Counted from the stretch's first letter, positions 1-7,844 are shown. The stretch: DNA of 64,000 bases from Microlunatus flavus (GCF_900110855.1 NZ_FOFA01000001.1:372001-436000); one strand, 5' to 3'. Notes: generated by a model not told the origin, from the sequence alone. Translations and numbers: made by a program.

Positions 1-1
1 G

Positions 2-391
2 GCCACGCTCGTGCCCCAGCAGGTCGCCCTGCACGTGCTGCTGGACGCCGCGGCCTCGGCCGCCGGGGGCTGCACCCCGGTCCAGGCCGCGCACCACGCG
101 ATGGCCACCCTGACCTGCATGCCGACCCACGGCATGGGCCCGATGGGCTACGCGTGGCCCATGTTCGTCGGTCACGTCGTCGCCACGCTGGGGACCGCCT
201 GGCTGCTCGCCCGCGGCGAGGCCTGGTGCTGGCGCCTGGCCGAGCGCGTCACCCGGGCCGCCCTCGTCCAGCCGGGCGCCCGTCCGAGCCGGCGCCGCGC
301 CCGACCGGTCGTCGAGGCCCTCGTGGGCGCCCTGCCCCGGCGTACGCCGGGCCCCCACGGCTCACGGGCCCCACCCCTGTCCTTCGCGTAG
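2..391 (+). CDS. C-terminal part of a hypothetical membrane protein (5' truncated)
   Basis: The reading frame is open from the left edge to a TAG stop, so the N-terminus lies outside the window. The visible 129 residues contain His- and Met-rich patches (AHHAMATL, TCMPTHGMGPMGY), one likely membrane helix (FVGHVVATLGTAWLLA) and a basic, proline-rich tail. I do not recognise a family. It lies 82 bp upstream of a copC-like gene on the same strand, and the His/Met richness would suit a copper-linked membrane protein, but that is inference. An internal GTG at position 11 is probably not the true start because the frame continues upstream. Confidence 0.6.
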   Translation, partial: ATLVPQQVALHVLLDAAASAAGGCTPVQAAHHAMATLTCMPTHGMGPMGYAWPMFVGHVVATLGTAWLLARGEAWCWRLAERVTRAALVQPGARPSRRRARPVVEALVGALPRRTPGPHGSRAPPLSFA

Positions 392-473
392 CCGACGTCC
401 GCCGTCCCGACGGCGGGCACCCACGCCCCTCCGGCCCTGCCGTGGGCGCCGACCGCTTCGACGAAGGATCCGC

Positions 474-1070
474 ATGCCTCGCTCCACGAGCTCCACCGCA
501 CCTCCCGGCCGGCCGCGGCCGGCCCGCCGCGTCCTCGCCACCCTGGGCGCCGGCCTCGCCCTCGCCCTCGCCCTCGGCGCGCCCGCGTACGCGCACGACG
601 AGCTCACCGCCAGCAACCCGACCGACGGCGACTCGCTCGGCCACCCGCCCGCGCAGGTCGTGCTGACCTTCGAGGAGGCGCCCGTCGACCTCGGCCTGCA
701 GGTCGTCGTGACCGGCCCCGACGGCCCCGTCTCCGCCGGCGCCCCGCGCATCGAGGGCACGACCGTCGTGCAGGACGTGCAACCCTCGGCCCCCGCCGGT
801 CGTTACACCGTGGAGTGGCGCGTGACGTCGGACGACGGGCACCCCGTGTCCGGGCGGTTCGGCTTCAGCGCGCAGGCCGCCGGCACCGGTGCGACGCCGG
901 GGGCCACGGCAGCGCCGACCTCGGCCGCGACCCCGGCACCCGCCGAGGCCCCTCGTCGCGAGCCGCTCATCCCGTCGTGGGCGTGGATCATCGGCGGCGT
1001 GATCGTCATCGTGGCCGCGGTCCGGCTCAACCGGCGCTCCGCCGCCGCGAACAAGCAGCAGGAGGACTGA
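474..1070 (+). CDS. copC: CopC-family copper resistance/transport protein
   Basis: This 198-aa exported protein has a twin-basic, hydrophobic signal peptide ending at AYA-H41. The mature chain therefore starts with His, as in CopC proteins where the N-terminal His forms the Cu(II) site. The second metal-binding motif is SDDGHPVSG around residues 119-127. After an Ala/Pro/Thr-rich linker, a C-terminal membrane helix (about 168-183) with a basic tail anchors it to the outer face of the membrane. The start is ATG with the RBS GAAGGAT 5-10 nt upstream. It is 3 bp from the downstream dsbA-like gene, so the two are co-transcribed. No CopD domain is fused or visible nearby. Its role is likely extracytoplasmic copper binding or delivery. 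Confidence 0.85.
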   Translation: MPRSTSSTAPPGRPRPARRVLATLGAGLALALALGAPAYAHDELTASNPTDGDSLGHPPAQVVLTFEEAPVDLGLQVVVTGPDGPVSAGAPRIEGTTVVQDVQPSAPAGRYTVEWRVTSDDGHPVSGRFGFSAQAAGTGATPGATAAPTSAATPAPAEAPRREPLIPSWAWIIGGVIVIVAAVRLNRRSAAANKQQED

Positions 1071-1073
1071 GAG

Positions 1074-1898
1074 ATGGCGAAGACCGCCAGCACCAAGCCG
1101 GGCGGCCGGAACGACCCCGCCGCCTCCGACCGCCGTCGCCAGGCCCGGGCCGCCCAGCAGGCCGCCCTGGCCCGGGCCAAGCGGCGCCGCACCCTCACCC
1201 AGGTGGCCATCATCGGCGGCGTCGCCGTCGTCGTCATCGCCATCGTCGCCACGGCGGTCCTGCTCGGCCGGCGGGGCTCGACCCCGGCCGCCGACGGCAC
1301 GGCCGGCGGTGCACCGTCCTTCAGCGGCACGACGAACGTCGGCTCCGGCGCCTCCGTGCCGCTCGCCATCGGGGGCAGCGACGTCCCGAACGGCGTCCGC
1401 GTCGGCAAGACGGACGCCAAGGTCACCATGGACCTCTGGGTCGACTACTCCTGCCCGCACTGCCAGGAGTTCGAGGGGCAGAACAACGCCACGATCACCG
1501 ACCTCGTCGCCTCCGGCAAGCTCGCGGTGACCTACCACAACATCCAGATCGTCACCGACTACGGCACCGAGGCCGGCAGCGCCTCGGCCTGCATGGCGGT
1601 GCACGACCCGGGCGCGTGGCCGGCCTTCAACGCGGCGCTGTACGCCAACCACACCGCCGGGACCGACGGTTGGGGGCCGAGCGACTTCGCCTCGTTCGCC
1701 GCCTCGAACGGCGCCGGCGACGCGACGCAGAAGTGCATCACCGACGCTCCGTACAAGGACTGGATCAGCCAGAACACGGCGGCCTCGGTGAAGGCCGGCG
1801 TGACGGGGACGCCGACGATGTTCATCGACGGCGCCAAGACCGACACCCTCTCCGGCCAGGCCCTCGTCGACCGCGTGAACTCGCTGGCCAGTGCCTGA
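1074..1898 (+). CDS. Membrane-anchored DsbA-like thiol oxidoreductase
   Basis: The 274-aa protein has a basic cytoplasmic head, one membrane helix (about 43-65) and an extracytoplasmic thioredoxin fold. The active-site motif is C127-P-H-C130, preceded by WVDYS, and the cis-proline motif is GTPTMFIDG near the C-terminus, both typical of DsbA/thioredoxin_4 family members. It should introduce or shuffle disulfides in secreted proteins. The next gene, which overlaps its end by 8 bp, encodes a VKOR-family quinone reductase. That is the expected partner that reoxidises DsbA in actinobacteria lacking DsbB. The start is ATG just after a GGAGGACTGAGAG sequence that overlaps the end of copC. Confidence 0.88.
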   Translation: MAKTASTKPGGRNDPAASDRRRQARAAQQAALARAKRRRTLTQVAIIGGVAVVVIAIVATAVLLGRRGSTPAADGTAGGAPSFSGTTNVGSGASVPLAIGGSDVPNGVRVGKTDAKVTMDLWVDYSCPHCQEFEGQNNATITDLVASGKLAVTYHNIQIVTDYGTEAGSASACMAVHDPGAWPAFNAALYANHTAGTDGWGPSDFASFAASNGAGDATQKCITDAPYKDWISQNTAASVKAGVTGTPTMFIDGAKTDTLSGQALVDRVNSLASA

Positions 1899-2634
1899 GC
1901 CCGAGACCCGCTCGACCCTGGTCGACCGGGAGGCCGCGCGCGTCGTCGAGCCGGAGCCCGCGGTCGAGCCGGAGCTCCCGGTCGAGCCCGACGACGAGGA
2001 CGAGGGCGTCGGACCGGCCGGCTCCGTCGGCCCCGTCCCCGCGGCGGGACGCGGCGTCGGCGTGCTCATGGTCGTGGCCGGGGCCCTCGGGCTGCTGGCG
2101 GCGATGGTGCTCACCATCGACCGGTTCAAGCTCCTGGAGGACCCGAACACGCAGCTGGCGTGCAACCTCAGCCCGTTCATCGCCTGCGGCCCGGTCATGC
2201 AGTCCCGGGCCGGTGCGCTGTTCGGCTTCCCCAACCCGCTGCTCGGCATCATCGGCTTCTCGGTCGTCCTGACGACCGGGGTGCTGCGCGCGGCCGGGGT
2301 GGCGCTGCCGCGGTGGTTCCACCGCGGGATGCAGGTCGGGGTGCTGCTGGCGGCCGTCTTCATCACGTGGCTGCAGACGCAGTCGCTCTACGTGATCGGC
2401 GCCCTGTGCCTGTGGTGCATGCTCGTCTGGTCGGTGACCATCCCGCTCGCCGTGGCCGTGACCCTCGAGAACGCGGCGACCGGCCGGCTCGGGACCGGCC
2501 TGCAGCGCCTCGGCACCCGGCTGCGGCCCTGGACGGTGACGGTCGTCGCGGTCTGGTACCTGGTGGTGCTCGCCGCGATCGGGCTGCGCTTCTACCGCGA
2601 GTTCGCCCTCTACTGGTTCGGGGTCGCGCTCTAG
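1891..2634 (+). CDS. Vitamin K epoxide reductase (VKOR) family protein
   Basis: This 247-aa integral membrane protein has an acidic, Glu/Pro-rich N-terminal extension of about 50 residues and then four to five membrane helices. The four conserved VKOR cysteines are present: loop cysteines C91 and C99, and the catalytic pair C173-L-W-C176. VKOR proteins pass electrons from DsbA-type oxidases to the quinone pool, which in actinobacteria is mainly menaquinone. The ATG overlaps the upstream dsbA-like gene by 8 bp, which fits translational coupling and a shared function in oxidative protein folding. A strong hairpin follows the stop codon. Confidence 0.88.
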   Translation: MPEPETRSTLVDREAARVVEPEPAVEPELPVEPDDEDEGVGPAGSVGPVPAAGRGVGVLMVVAGALGLLAAMVLTIDRFKLLEDPNTQLACNLSPFIACGPVMQSRAGALFGFPNPLLGIIGFSVVLTTGVLRAAGVALPRWFHRGMQVGVLLAAVFITWLQTQSLYVIGALCLWCMLVWSVTIPLAVAVTLENAATGRLGTGLQRLGTRLRPWTVTVVAVWYLVVLAAIGLRFYREFALYWFGVAL

Positions 2635-2668
2635 CCGCGCACCCGACGACCAGCCGTGCAGCTCATGG

Positions 2669-2700
2669 ACAGCCGCACACCCGGCAGGGTGTGCGGCTGT
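2669..2700 (+). terminator. Strong hairpin terminator after the copC-dsbA-VKOR operon
   Basis: A perfect 14-bp inverted repeat (ACAGCCGCACACCC and its complement) encloses a GGCA tetraloop 34 bp after the VKOR stop codon. There is no U-tract, which is common for terminators in high-GC actinobacteria. Confidence 0.75.
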
Positions 2701-2731
2701 CGGCTGCCCCCGTCCGGACGGCGCGGAAAAC

Positions 2732-2765
2732 CCTTTGCGAGGCCGTACGGCGCTCGCCTAACGTC
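2732..2765 (+). promoter_or_regulatory. Candidate sigma70-type promoter
   Basis: TTGCGA and TAACGT-like boxes are separated by about 18 bp just downstream of the VKOR terminator. This would start a transcript covering the short ORF at 2821 and the small gene at 3066. It was assigned by eye and is weak evidence on its own. Confidence 0.35.
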
Positions 2766-2820
2766 CTTCCTGACGCCGGACCGCGGCGTCACCCAGACGT
2801 CGAGGAGGTGAGCCCCGGGA

Positions 2821-2897
2821 TGCCGATGACCATCGTGCGTGGAGACCACGCCGCCCTCGTGACCCGGGCACCGTTCCTCGGCTGCCGCCGAGACTGA
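2821..2897 (+). CDS. Possible 25-codon leader peptide ORF
   Basis: An ATG preceded by a strong purine-rich RBS (GAGGAGGTGAG, about 10 nt upstream) opens a 25-codon frame ending TGA. The peptide starts MPMTIVRGDH and ends FLGCRRD. Two stable hairpins follow directly (2910-2930 and 2936-2952), and then an ORF of 64 codons. The order promoter, short ORF, paired hairpins, gene resembles attenuation leaders. I cannot match the peptide to a known amino-acid-run leader; the only notable residues are the C-R-R near the end. It could be a fortuitous ORF. Confidence 0.35.
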
Positions 2898-2909
2898 TCC
2901 GGCGCCACC

Positions 2910-2952
2910 CGCGCGGCTGACGGCCGCGCGCACCGGCGACCGCAACGGTCGC
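2910..2952 (+). promoter_or_regulatory. Tandem hairpins between short ORF and small gene
   Basis: Hairpin one is an 8-bp stem (CGCGCGGC paired with GCCGCGCG, 2910-2930). Hairpin two is a 7-bp stem (GCGACCG, loop CAA, CGGTCGC, 2936-2952). They lie 12 nt after the 25-codon ORF and about 113 nt before the next start codon. A role in attenuation is inference. The rest of 2953-3054 shows nothing I can identify. Confidence 0.35.
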
Positions 2953-3065
2953 CCTCGTCCTCGCGACGACTCGTCACACCGCTGACCTGGCGGGCGCACG
3001 CCCTGAGCCCGGTCGACCCCGCGCGCCCGGAGCCGCTCCTGCGCGCCTCCACGAAGGAACCTCAG

Positions 3066-3260
3066 ATGAACCCGCATGTCCCTCTCGGCAGCCTGGGCAC
3101 CCCCGGCCTGCCGCTGAGCTCGTACGAGCAGCTCGTGTCCCCGAGCCGCACCAACCTGCCCTGGCCGGCGGAGCGACCGCCGCGTCCGGGCCCGACCCCC
3201 CGTCGCGGCCTCCTGCGCCGCGTCGGCCGCCTGCCCCGGCTCGTCGTCGGGGCCCGCTGA
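3066..3260 (+). CDS. Small hypothetical protein (64 aa), Pro/Arg-rich
   Basis: The ATG has an RBS (GAAGGAAC) 5-11 nt upstream, and third codon positions are almost all G or C, as in real genes here. The product has a neutral N-terminal half containing SSYEQLVSPS and a basic C-terminal half rich in Pro and Arg. There is no membrane segment, signal peptide or cysteine. I do not recognise it. It is followed by a strong hairpin (3277-3320) and faces the HerA-like gene. It may be the target gene of the leader-like region upstream. Confidence 0.45.
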   Translation: MNPHVPLGSLGTPGLPLSSYEQLVSPSRTNLPWPAERPPRPGPTPRRGLLRRVGRLPRLVVGAR

Positions 3261-3276
3261 CCCGCTACCTCGGGAA

Positions 3277-3320
3277 GACGGCCCGGACCGCTCGGCCTCG
3301 CGCCGACGGTCCGGGCCGTC
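3277..3320. terminator. Bidirectional terminator between convergent genes
   Basis: A perfect 13-bp inverted repeat (GACGGCCCGGACC at 3277-3289, complement at 3308-3320) has an 18-nt loop that can form a small inner CGGC/GCCG stem. It lies between the small plus-strand gene and the end of the minus-strand HerA-like gene. Confidence 0.7.
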
Positions 3321-3326
3321 GTCGTC

Positions 3327-5045
3327 TCAGCGCTTGCGGGCGGCGCCGAACAGGCCGCGCACGATCTCGCGTCCCGCCGACCGCGCGAACTGGCGGAACA
3401 CCGTCGAGGACGCGATCTGCTCGACCATCCCCTTCTGCTGCCGGCTCGAGGTCCGCGAACGGCTGGACGACGGCGTCCGGGCGGCCCGCTCGGCCTCGGG
3501 CTGCGCGCGGGCGTCGTCCTTGGCCTGCTGCTCCGCCGCCTGCTGCGCACGCTGCGCCTCGTCGGCCCGCTGCCGCTCCTGCTCGGCCGCGGCCGCGCCC
3601 GCCTCGAGCTTGCGGGCGAGCATCTCCTGCGCCGAGTCGCGGTCGACGGCCTGGCCGTACTTGGCCATCAGCGACGACTGCGCCACGCCGGGGCGCAGCA
3701 CGTCCTCCGGGGTCGGGGCCATCAGGGACTGCGGGGCGATCATCCGGGTCCAGGCGACCGGCGTCGGTGCGCCGTCGGGGTCCATCACCGTGACGATCGC
3801 CTCGCCGATCCCCAGCTGCTGCAGCACCTCGGCGAGGTCGTAGCCCGACCTCGGGAAGGTGGCCACGGTCTGCTTGAGCGCCTTGGCGTCGTTCGGGGTG
3901 TGGGCGCGCAGCTGGTGCTGGACGCGTGACCCGAGCTGGGCGAGCACGTCGTCGGGGACGTCCTTCGGCGTCTGGGTGACGAAGAAGATGCCGACGCCCT
4001 TGGACCGGATGAGCCGTACGGTCTGCGCGATCGCGGTGAGGAACGCCTTGGACGCGTCGGCGAACAGCAGGTGCGCCTCGTCGAAGAAGAAGACGAGCTT
4101 GGGCTTGTCCACGTCGCCCACCTCGGGCAGGTCGTGGAAGAGGTCGGCCAGCAGCCACATCAGGAAGGTGGAGAAGACCGCTGGGCGGTCCTGCAGGTTG
4201 GGCAGCTCGAGCAGCGACACGACGCCGCGCCCGTCGCCGGTGACGCGCAGCAGGTCGGCGGTGTCGAACTCGGGCTCGCCGAAGAACGCGTCCGCCCCCT
4301 GGTCGGAGAAGGTGATCAGCGAGCGCAGGATCACCCCGACCGTCGCCGCGCTCAGGCCGCCGATGCTCTTCAGCTCGGCCTTGCCCTCGTCGCTGGTCAG
4401 GTGGGTGAGCACCGCCCGCAGGTCCTCGAGGTCGAGCAGCGGCAGGCCGGCCGTGTCGGCGTAGTGGAAGACGAGCCCGAGCGAGGACTCCTGCACGTCG
4501 TTGAGGCCGAGGACCTTCGACAGCAGCGTCGGCCCGAACGAGCTCATGGTGGCCCGCAGCGGGACGCCGACCCCCTGGCCACCGAGGGAGAAGAACTCGG
4601 TCGGGCAGCCCTGCGCGTGCCAGTCCTGGCCCAGCCTGGCCGTGCGCGCGGCGAGCTTGTCGCTCGACTGGCCCGGCGAGGCGATGCCCGACAGGTCGCC
4701 CTTGATGTCGGCCGCGAAGACCGGCACGCCGGCCGCGGAGATCTGCTCGGCCATGAGCTGCAGCGTCTTGGTCTTGCCGGTGCCGGTCGCCCCGGCGACC
4801 AGGCCGTGGCGGTTCAGCATGCTCAGCGGGATCCGGATCTGCGCGTCCGGCTCGGGGGTGTCGTCCTCCATGAGCACGCCGAGCTGGATGGAGGGCTCGT
4901 CGAAGGTGTAGCCCTTGGCGATCGCCTGGCCCGCCTCGCTCAGCGGGGGCGGCGGCGGTGGCGCGGGCGCGTCGCTCGCTGCAGGGGCGGGAGCGGCCGG
5001 CGCGGCGGCGGCGGTGGGCGGCACGTAGCCGGGACCCGAGGTCAT
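3327..5045 (-). CDS. HerA-like/DUF853 family ATPase
   Basis: This 572-aa protein belongs to the DUF853 group of HerA/FtsK-like P-loop ATPases. After a low-complexity Ala/Pro N-terminus (about 1-35) come the Walker A motif GATGTGKT (85-92), a Walker B-like FFFDEAHLLF, and a C-terminal Gln/Ala/Arg-rich coiled-coil region ending in a basic tail. These proteins are predicted DNA-translocating or processing ATPases, but their actinobacterial role is not established. I chose the ATG at 5045 over upstream in-frame codons because a TACGAT -10 box (5053-5058) ends 7 nt before it, giving a leaderless mRNA. It is divergent from the ParB-like gene. Confidence 0.85.
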   Translation of the reverse strand: MTSGPGYVPPTAAAAPAAPAPAASDAPAPPPPPPLSEAGQAIAKGYTFDEPSIQLGVLMEDDTPEPDAQIRIPLSMLNRHGLVAGATGTGKTKTLQLMAEQISAAGVPVFAADIKGDLSGIASPGQSSDKLAARTARLGQDWHAQGCPTEFFSLGGQGVGVPLRATMSSFGPTLLSKVLGLNDVQESSLGLVFHYADTAGLPLLDLEDLRAVLTHLTSDEGKAELKSIGGLSAATVGVILRSLITFSDQGADAFFGEPEFDTADLLRVTGDGRGVVSLLELPNLQDRPAVFSTFLMWLLADLFHDLPEVGDVDKPKLVFFFDEAHLLFADASKAFLTAIAQTVRLIRSKGVGIFFVTQTPKDVPDDVLAQLGSRVQHQLRAHTPNDAKALKQTVATFPRSGYDLAEVLQQLGIGEAIVTVMDPDGAPTPVAWTRMIAPQSLMAPTPEDVLRPGVAQSSLMAKYGQAVDRDSAQEMLARKLEAGAAAAEQERQRADEAQRAQQAAEQQAKDDARAQPEAERAARTPSSSRSRTSSRQQKGMVEQIASSTVFRQFARSAGREIVRGLFGAARKR

Positions 5046-5052
5046 AGACCGA

Positions 5053-5058
5053 ATCGTA
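5053..5058 (-). promoter_or_regulatory. -10 box of leaderless promoter (HerA-like gene)
   Basis: TACGAT on the minus strand is followed by 7 nt and the ATG of the HerA-like gene, so transcription should begin at or next to the start codon. Confidence 0.6.
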
Positions 5059-5093
5059 ACGATGCGGTCCGACGCCCCCGGAGGATCGTTGAC

Positions 5094-5099
5094 TAGTCT
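5094..5099 (+). promoter_or_regulatory. -10 box of leaderless promoter (5106 gene)
   Basis: TAGTCT is followed by 6 nt and the GTG at 5106, with no room for an RBS. Together with the box at 5053 it forms a compact divergent leaderless pair only 60 bp apart. Confidence 0.6.
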
Positions 5100-5105
5100 G
5101 ACCCG

Positions 5106-5399
5106 GTGATTTTCAAGCGCGTCGGGGACAGCCGCCCCTACCCCGACCACAGCTACGTCCAGAAGCAGTGGGCGGCCATCGCGCCGCACCAGGTGCGTCT
5201 GGACCAGCTCGTGACCACCAAGCGCACGCTCGACCTCGAGGCCCTCCTCGAGGAGGACTCCACCTTCTACGGCGACCTCTTCGCCCACGTCGTGTCCTGG
5301 CGCGGCGAGTACTACCTCGAGGACGGGCTGCACCGCGCGCTCCGTGCCGCGCTGCAGCAGCGCCAGACGATGCACGCCCGGGTCCTTGAGCTGCGGTGA
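5106..5399 (+). CDS. Conserved small ParB-like protein (often labelled VapB-family)
   Basis: This 97-aa protein has the order YPDHSYV, a LDQLVTTKRTLDLEALL segment, DSTFYGDLFAHV and YYLEDGLHRALRA. The G-x-H-R-A end motif and the preceding beta-rich segment look like a minimal ParB/sulfiredoxin-like nuclease fold. Orthologues in actinobacteria sit next to a LytR_C gene, as here, and are often labelled VapB-type antitoxin in automated annotation. No toxin gene adjoins it, so I do not support that name. It is translated from a leaderless GTG. Its function is unknown. Confidence 0.75.
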   Translation: MIFKRVGDSRPYPDHSYVQKQWAAIAPHQVRLDQLVTTKRTLDLEALLEEDSTFYGDLFAHVVSWRGEYYLEDGLHRALRAALQQRQTMHARVLELR

Positions 5400-5443
5400 C
5401 GCCGGCACCCTTCCGGATGGGCTGGACGCCCGCCACGTCGGGT

Positions 5444-5449
5444 TAGGCT
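5444..5449 (+). promoter_or_regulatory. Candidate -10 box upstream of LytR_C gene
   Basis: TAGGCT lies within TTAGGCTT, about 110 bp before the LytR_C start. The -35 region is weak, so this is tentative. Confidence 0.3.
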
Positions 5450-5558
5450 TCGCGCGCAGGCGCTCGGGGGTCCTCGGTCACGCCGACCGGACCGGCGCCG
5501 CGGCACGACGGGGTGCATCGGCGCACCCTCGTCGCGACACGGCAAGGAGCTCGCTGCG

Positions 5559-6089
5559 TTGATCGGACGCATCTTCCGGGTCATCCGGACGCCGGTCACG
5601 CTGATCATCCTGCTGGCGGCGCTGGTGTACGCGGCGTACTGGGGCTACACGAACGTGATCGCGCCCGTGCCCCCGCCGCCGCCCACCCCGTGCGTGGAGC
5701 AGTCGCTGCCCAAGCGCCAGCTCAGCACCAAGCAGGTCTACGTGAAGGTCTTCAACGGCGGCGACAGCCGCGGGCTCGCGGCCAACGTGAGCCGGTCGCT
5801 GCGCAGCAAGGGCTTCAAGGTCACCGGGACGTCGAACACGATCGAGAAGATCGACCAGACCGTGATCGTCGGCTCCGGCGAGGGCGACCCCGAGGTGCAG
5901 CTGGCGAAGCGCTTCTTCAAGGGTGCGACCGTACGCGCCGACGGCCGGGCCGACCACTCGGTCGACGTGCTCGTGGGCAACCGCTACGGCGGGTTCAACA
6001 AGAGCGCCAAGACCACGATCACGGTGGACGCCGACACCCTCTGCCTGCCCGCGCCCGAGAGCGCCTCCGCCTCACCGACCCCGGCCTGA
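5559..6089 (+). CDS. LytR C-terminal domain-containing membrane protein
   Basis: The 176-aa protein starts at TTG, preceded by the RBS AAGGAG. It has one membrane helix (about 12-34), a proline-rich linker and then an extracytoplasmic domain with VYVKVFNGGDSRGLA and LRSKGFKVTG. That pattern marks the LytR_C domain, where a V-x-V-x-N-G core is typical. Stand-alone LytR_C proteins are presumed cell-envelope factors; no catalytic LCP domain is present. It follows the ParB-like gene in the conserved order and is convergent with the antiporter gene. Confidence 0.82.
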   Translation: MIGRIFRVIRTPVTLIILLAALVYAAYWGYTNVIAPVPPPPPTPCVEQSLPKRQLSTKQVYVKVFNGGDSRGLAANVSRSLRSKGFKVTGTSNTIEKIDQTVIVGSGEGDPEVQLAKRFFKGATVRADGRADHSVDVLVGNRYGGFNKSAKTTITVDADTLCLPAPESASASPTPA

Positions 6090-6203
6090 CCCGCGGCCCC
6101 GGGGGTCGTGCGGTCCGGGCTCCCGCCGAGCGGTAGGCCGCCGCGGGTCCGGCTCGGCGTGTCGTCGCGGCAACCCACCGCTCGCGGGGAGCGGAGGGCG
6201 GAC

Positions 6204-7706
6204 TCAGGTCGCGCCGGCCCGCCTCCAGCGGGCGAGGCGCCCGCCCTGCGCGAGGTCGTGGAGACGCTGCTCGGCCAGCGAGCGGGTCACCGTGGGCGTC
6301 ACGATCAGCAGCTCGTCCCCGACCTTGATGCGCTCGCCCGGCGCCGGGTTGAAGGGCGACGTGCCGCGGATGATGAGCGAGACGACCGTGTTCGGCGGCA
6401 GCCGGAGCTCGCTCACCTCCAGCCCGGCGAGGCGCGACCGCGGCGGCACGCGGACCTGGAGCAGGTCCGCGGCGATCTGGTCGAGCGGCGCCGCCTCGAC
6501 GTCGACGTCGCGGGCCGCCCGCTCGTCGACGAGGCCGAGGCGCCGGGCCAGGAACGGCAGCGTCGGCGCCTGGAGGCAGGTGAACACGACGACGAAGACG
6601 AGCACGACGTCGAAGAAGAACAGCGCGCCCTCGATGCCGTCGGCCAGCGGGACCGTCGCCAGCACGATCGGCACGGCGCCGCGGAGCCCGGCCCAGGACA
6701 GGAAGGCCTGCTCCCGCAGCGGCACCTTGAACCAGGCGAGGCTGGCCCAGACCGACAGCGGCCGGGCCACGAAGGTCAGGAACAACCCGGCCGCGACCCC
6801 CACGAGCGCGGCCTCGAGCGTGACCCGGCTCGGCGTGGCGAGCAGGCCCAGCATCACGAACAGCCCGATCTGCGCGATCCAGCCGATGCCCTCCACGAAC
6901 GAGCGCATCGCGGCCCGGTGCGGCAGCTGGGCGTTCCCGAGCAGGACGGCGCAGACGTAGACGGCGGCGAACCCGCTCGCGTGCGCGGTCGACGTGATCC
7001 CGTAAGCGAGGACGGCCCAGCCCAGCGTGGCGAGCGGGTAGAGGCCGGACGACGGCAACGCGACCCGGCGAAGGATCTGCACGCCCAGCCACCCGAGCAC
7101 GGCCCCGATGACGACGCCGCCGACCAGCTCCAGGACCACGAGCGTGCCGACCAGCAGCGGCCCGCCGTCGGCCTCGTGCCCGGCGGCGAGCCCGCTGGCC
7201 AGCGTGACGAGCAGGACCGTCGGCGCGTCGTTCAGGCCGGACTCGGCCTCGAGCATGCCCCGCAGCCGGTGCGGGATCGGCACCCGCCGCAGCACCGAGA
7301 AGACCGCGGCCGCGTCGGTCGGCGAGATGACCGCGCCGAGCAGCACCGCGACCCAGAGGTCGAGCCCGAGCACGTAGTAGCCGAACGCGGTCACCGCGGC
7401 GACGCTGACCACGATCCCCACGGTGGCGAGGAGCAGCGCAGGTCCGACCACCGGTCTGATCTCGGACCACTTCGTGGTGAGCCCGCCCTCGGCGAGGATC
7501 AGCACGAGGGCGGCGAAGCCCAGCGCGTGCGCGAGGTCGGCGTCGTCGAAGGCCAGCCCTCCGGGCCCGTCCTGGCCCAGCAGCATCCCCAGGCCGAGGA
7601 ACAGCAGCAGGGACGGCAGCCCGAAGCCGGACCCCAGTCGGGCGGCGAGGATGGCCACGATCAGCACGACGGCACCCACGAGGAGGATGACGTCGAGGTC
7701 GATCAT
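6204..7706 (-). CDS. Potassium/proton antiporter, CPA1 type with TrkA-C domain
   Basis: This 500-aa protein has about 12 membrane helices of the Na+/H+ exchanger fold. It contains ISPTDAAAVFS, the conserved acidic ion-binding helix region, and GLRGAVPIVLATVP, typical of NhaP2/CvrA antiporters. The cytoplasmic C-terminus (about 400-490: LEVSELRLPPNTVVSLI, VGDELLIVTPT) is a TrkA-C/RCK_C regulatory domain. It should exchange K+ or Na+ for H+ across the membrane for pH or turgor control. The ATG at 7706 is followed by a typical hydrophobic N-terminus. It is monocistronic, between the convergent LytR_C gene and the divergent AAA ATPase. Confidence 0.88.
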   Translation of the reverse strand: MIDLDVILLVGAVVLIVAILAARLGSGFGLPSLLLFLGLGMLLGQDGPGGLAFDDADLAHALGFAALVLILAEGGLTTKWSEIRPVVGPALLLATVGIVVSVAAVTAFGYYVLGLDLWVAVLLGAVISPTDAAAVFSVLRRVPIPHRLRGMLEAESGLNDAPTVLLVTLASGLAAGHEADGGPLLVGTLVVLELVGGVVIGAVLGWLGVQILRRVALPSSGLYPLATLGWAVLAYGITSTAHASGFAAVYVCAVLLGNAQLPHRAAMRSFVEGIGWIAQIGLFVMLGLLATPSRVTLEAALVGVAAGLFLTFVARPLSVWASLAWFKVPLREQAFLSWAGLRGAVPIVLATVPLADGIEGALFFFDVVLVFVVVFTCLQAPTLPFLARRLGLVDERAARDVDVEAAPLDQIAADLLQVRVPPRSRLAGLEVSELRLPPNTVVSLIIRGTSPFNPAPGERIKVGDELLIVTPTVTRSLAEQRLHDLAQGGRLARWRRAGAT

Positions 7707-7781
7707 GGCGCCATCCTTCCGGACCCGGGCTACGGGCGTGCTACGGAGCGACCTTGGCGGCAGACCGATGATGACGATCTA

Positions 7782-7838
7782 TTGATCCGTATAGCGAACC
7801 CCTATAGTGCCCTACAGGTGCACATAGATCGCTACGAT
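7782..7838 (+). promoter_or_regulatory. AT-rich promoter region of the AAA ATPase gene
   Basis: Within a GC-rich genome this short stretch carries TTGATC (7782-7787), two TATAG motifs (TATAGC 7790-7795 and TATAGT 7803-7808) and TACGAT (7833-7838). TACGAT ends 6 nt before a GTG at 7845, and TATAGT ends 9 nt before a GTG at 7818. Either could give a leaderless or near-leaderless transcript. The base composition differs clearly from both flanks. Confidence 0.5.
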
Positions 7839-7844
7839 CGCGCT

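Noticed and set aside
249-2366. 705-codon minus-strand open frame
   Set aside because: It is antisense to copC, the dsbA-like gene and VKOR, which have clear family motifs. The frame is an artefact of high GC and its product is Arg/Gly/Pro-rich.
3265-4158. 297-codon minus-strand frame inside the HerA-like gene
   Set aside because: It is in a different frame from the Walker-motif protein and is a basic low-complexity translation.
6108-7844. N-terminal extension of the AAA ATPase frame
   Set aside because: This part is antisense to the K+/H+ antiporter and is charged low-complexity sequence. The promoter boxes place the real start at 7818-7845.
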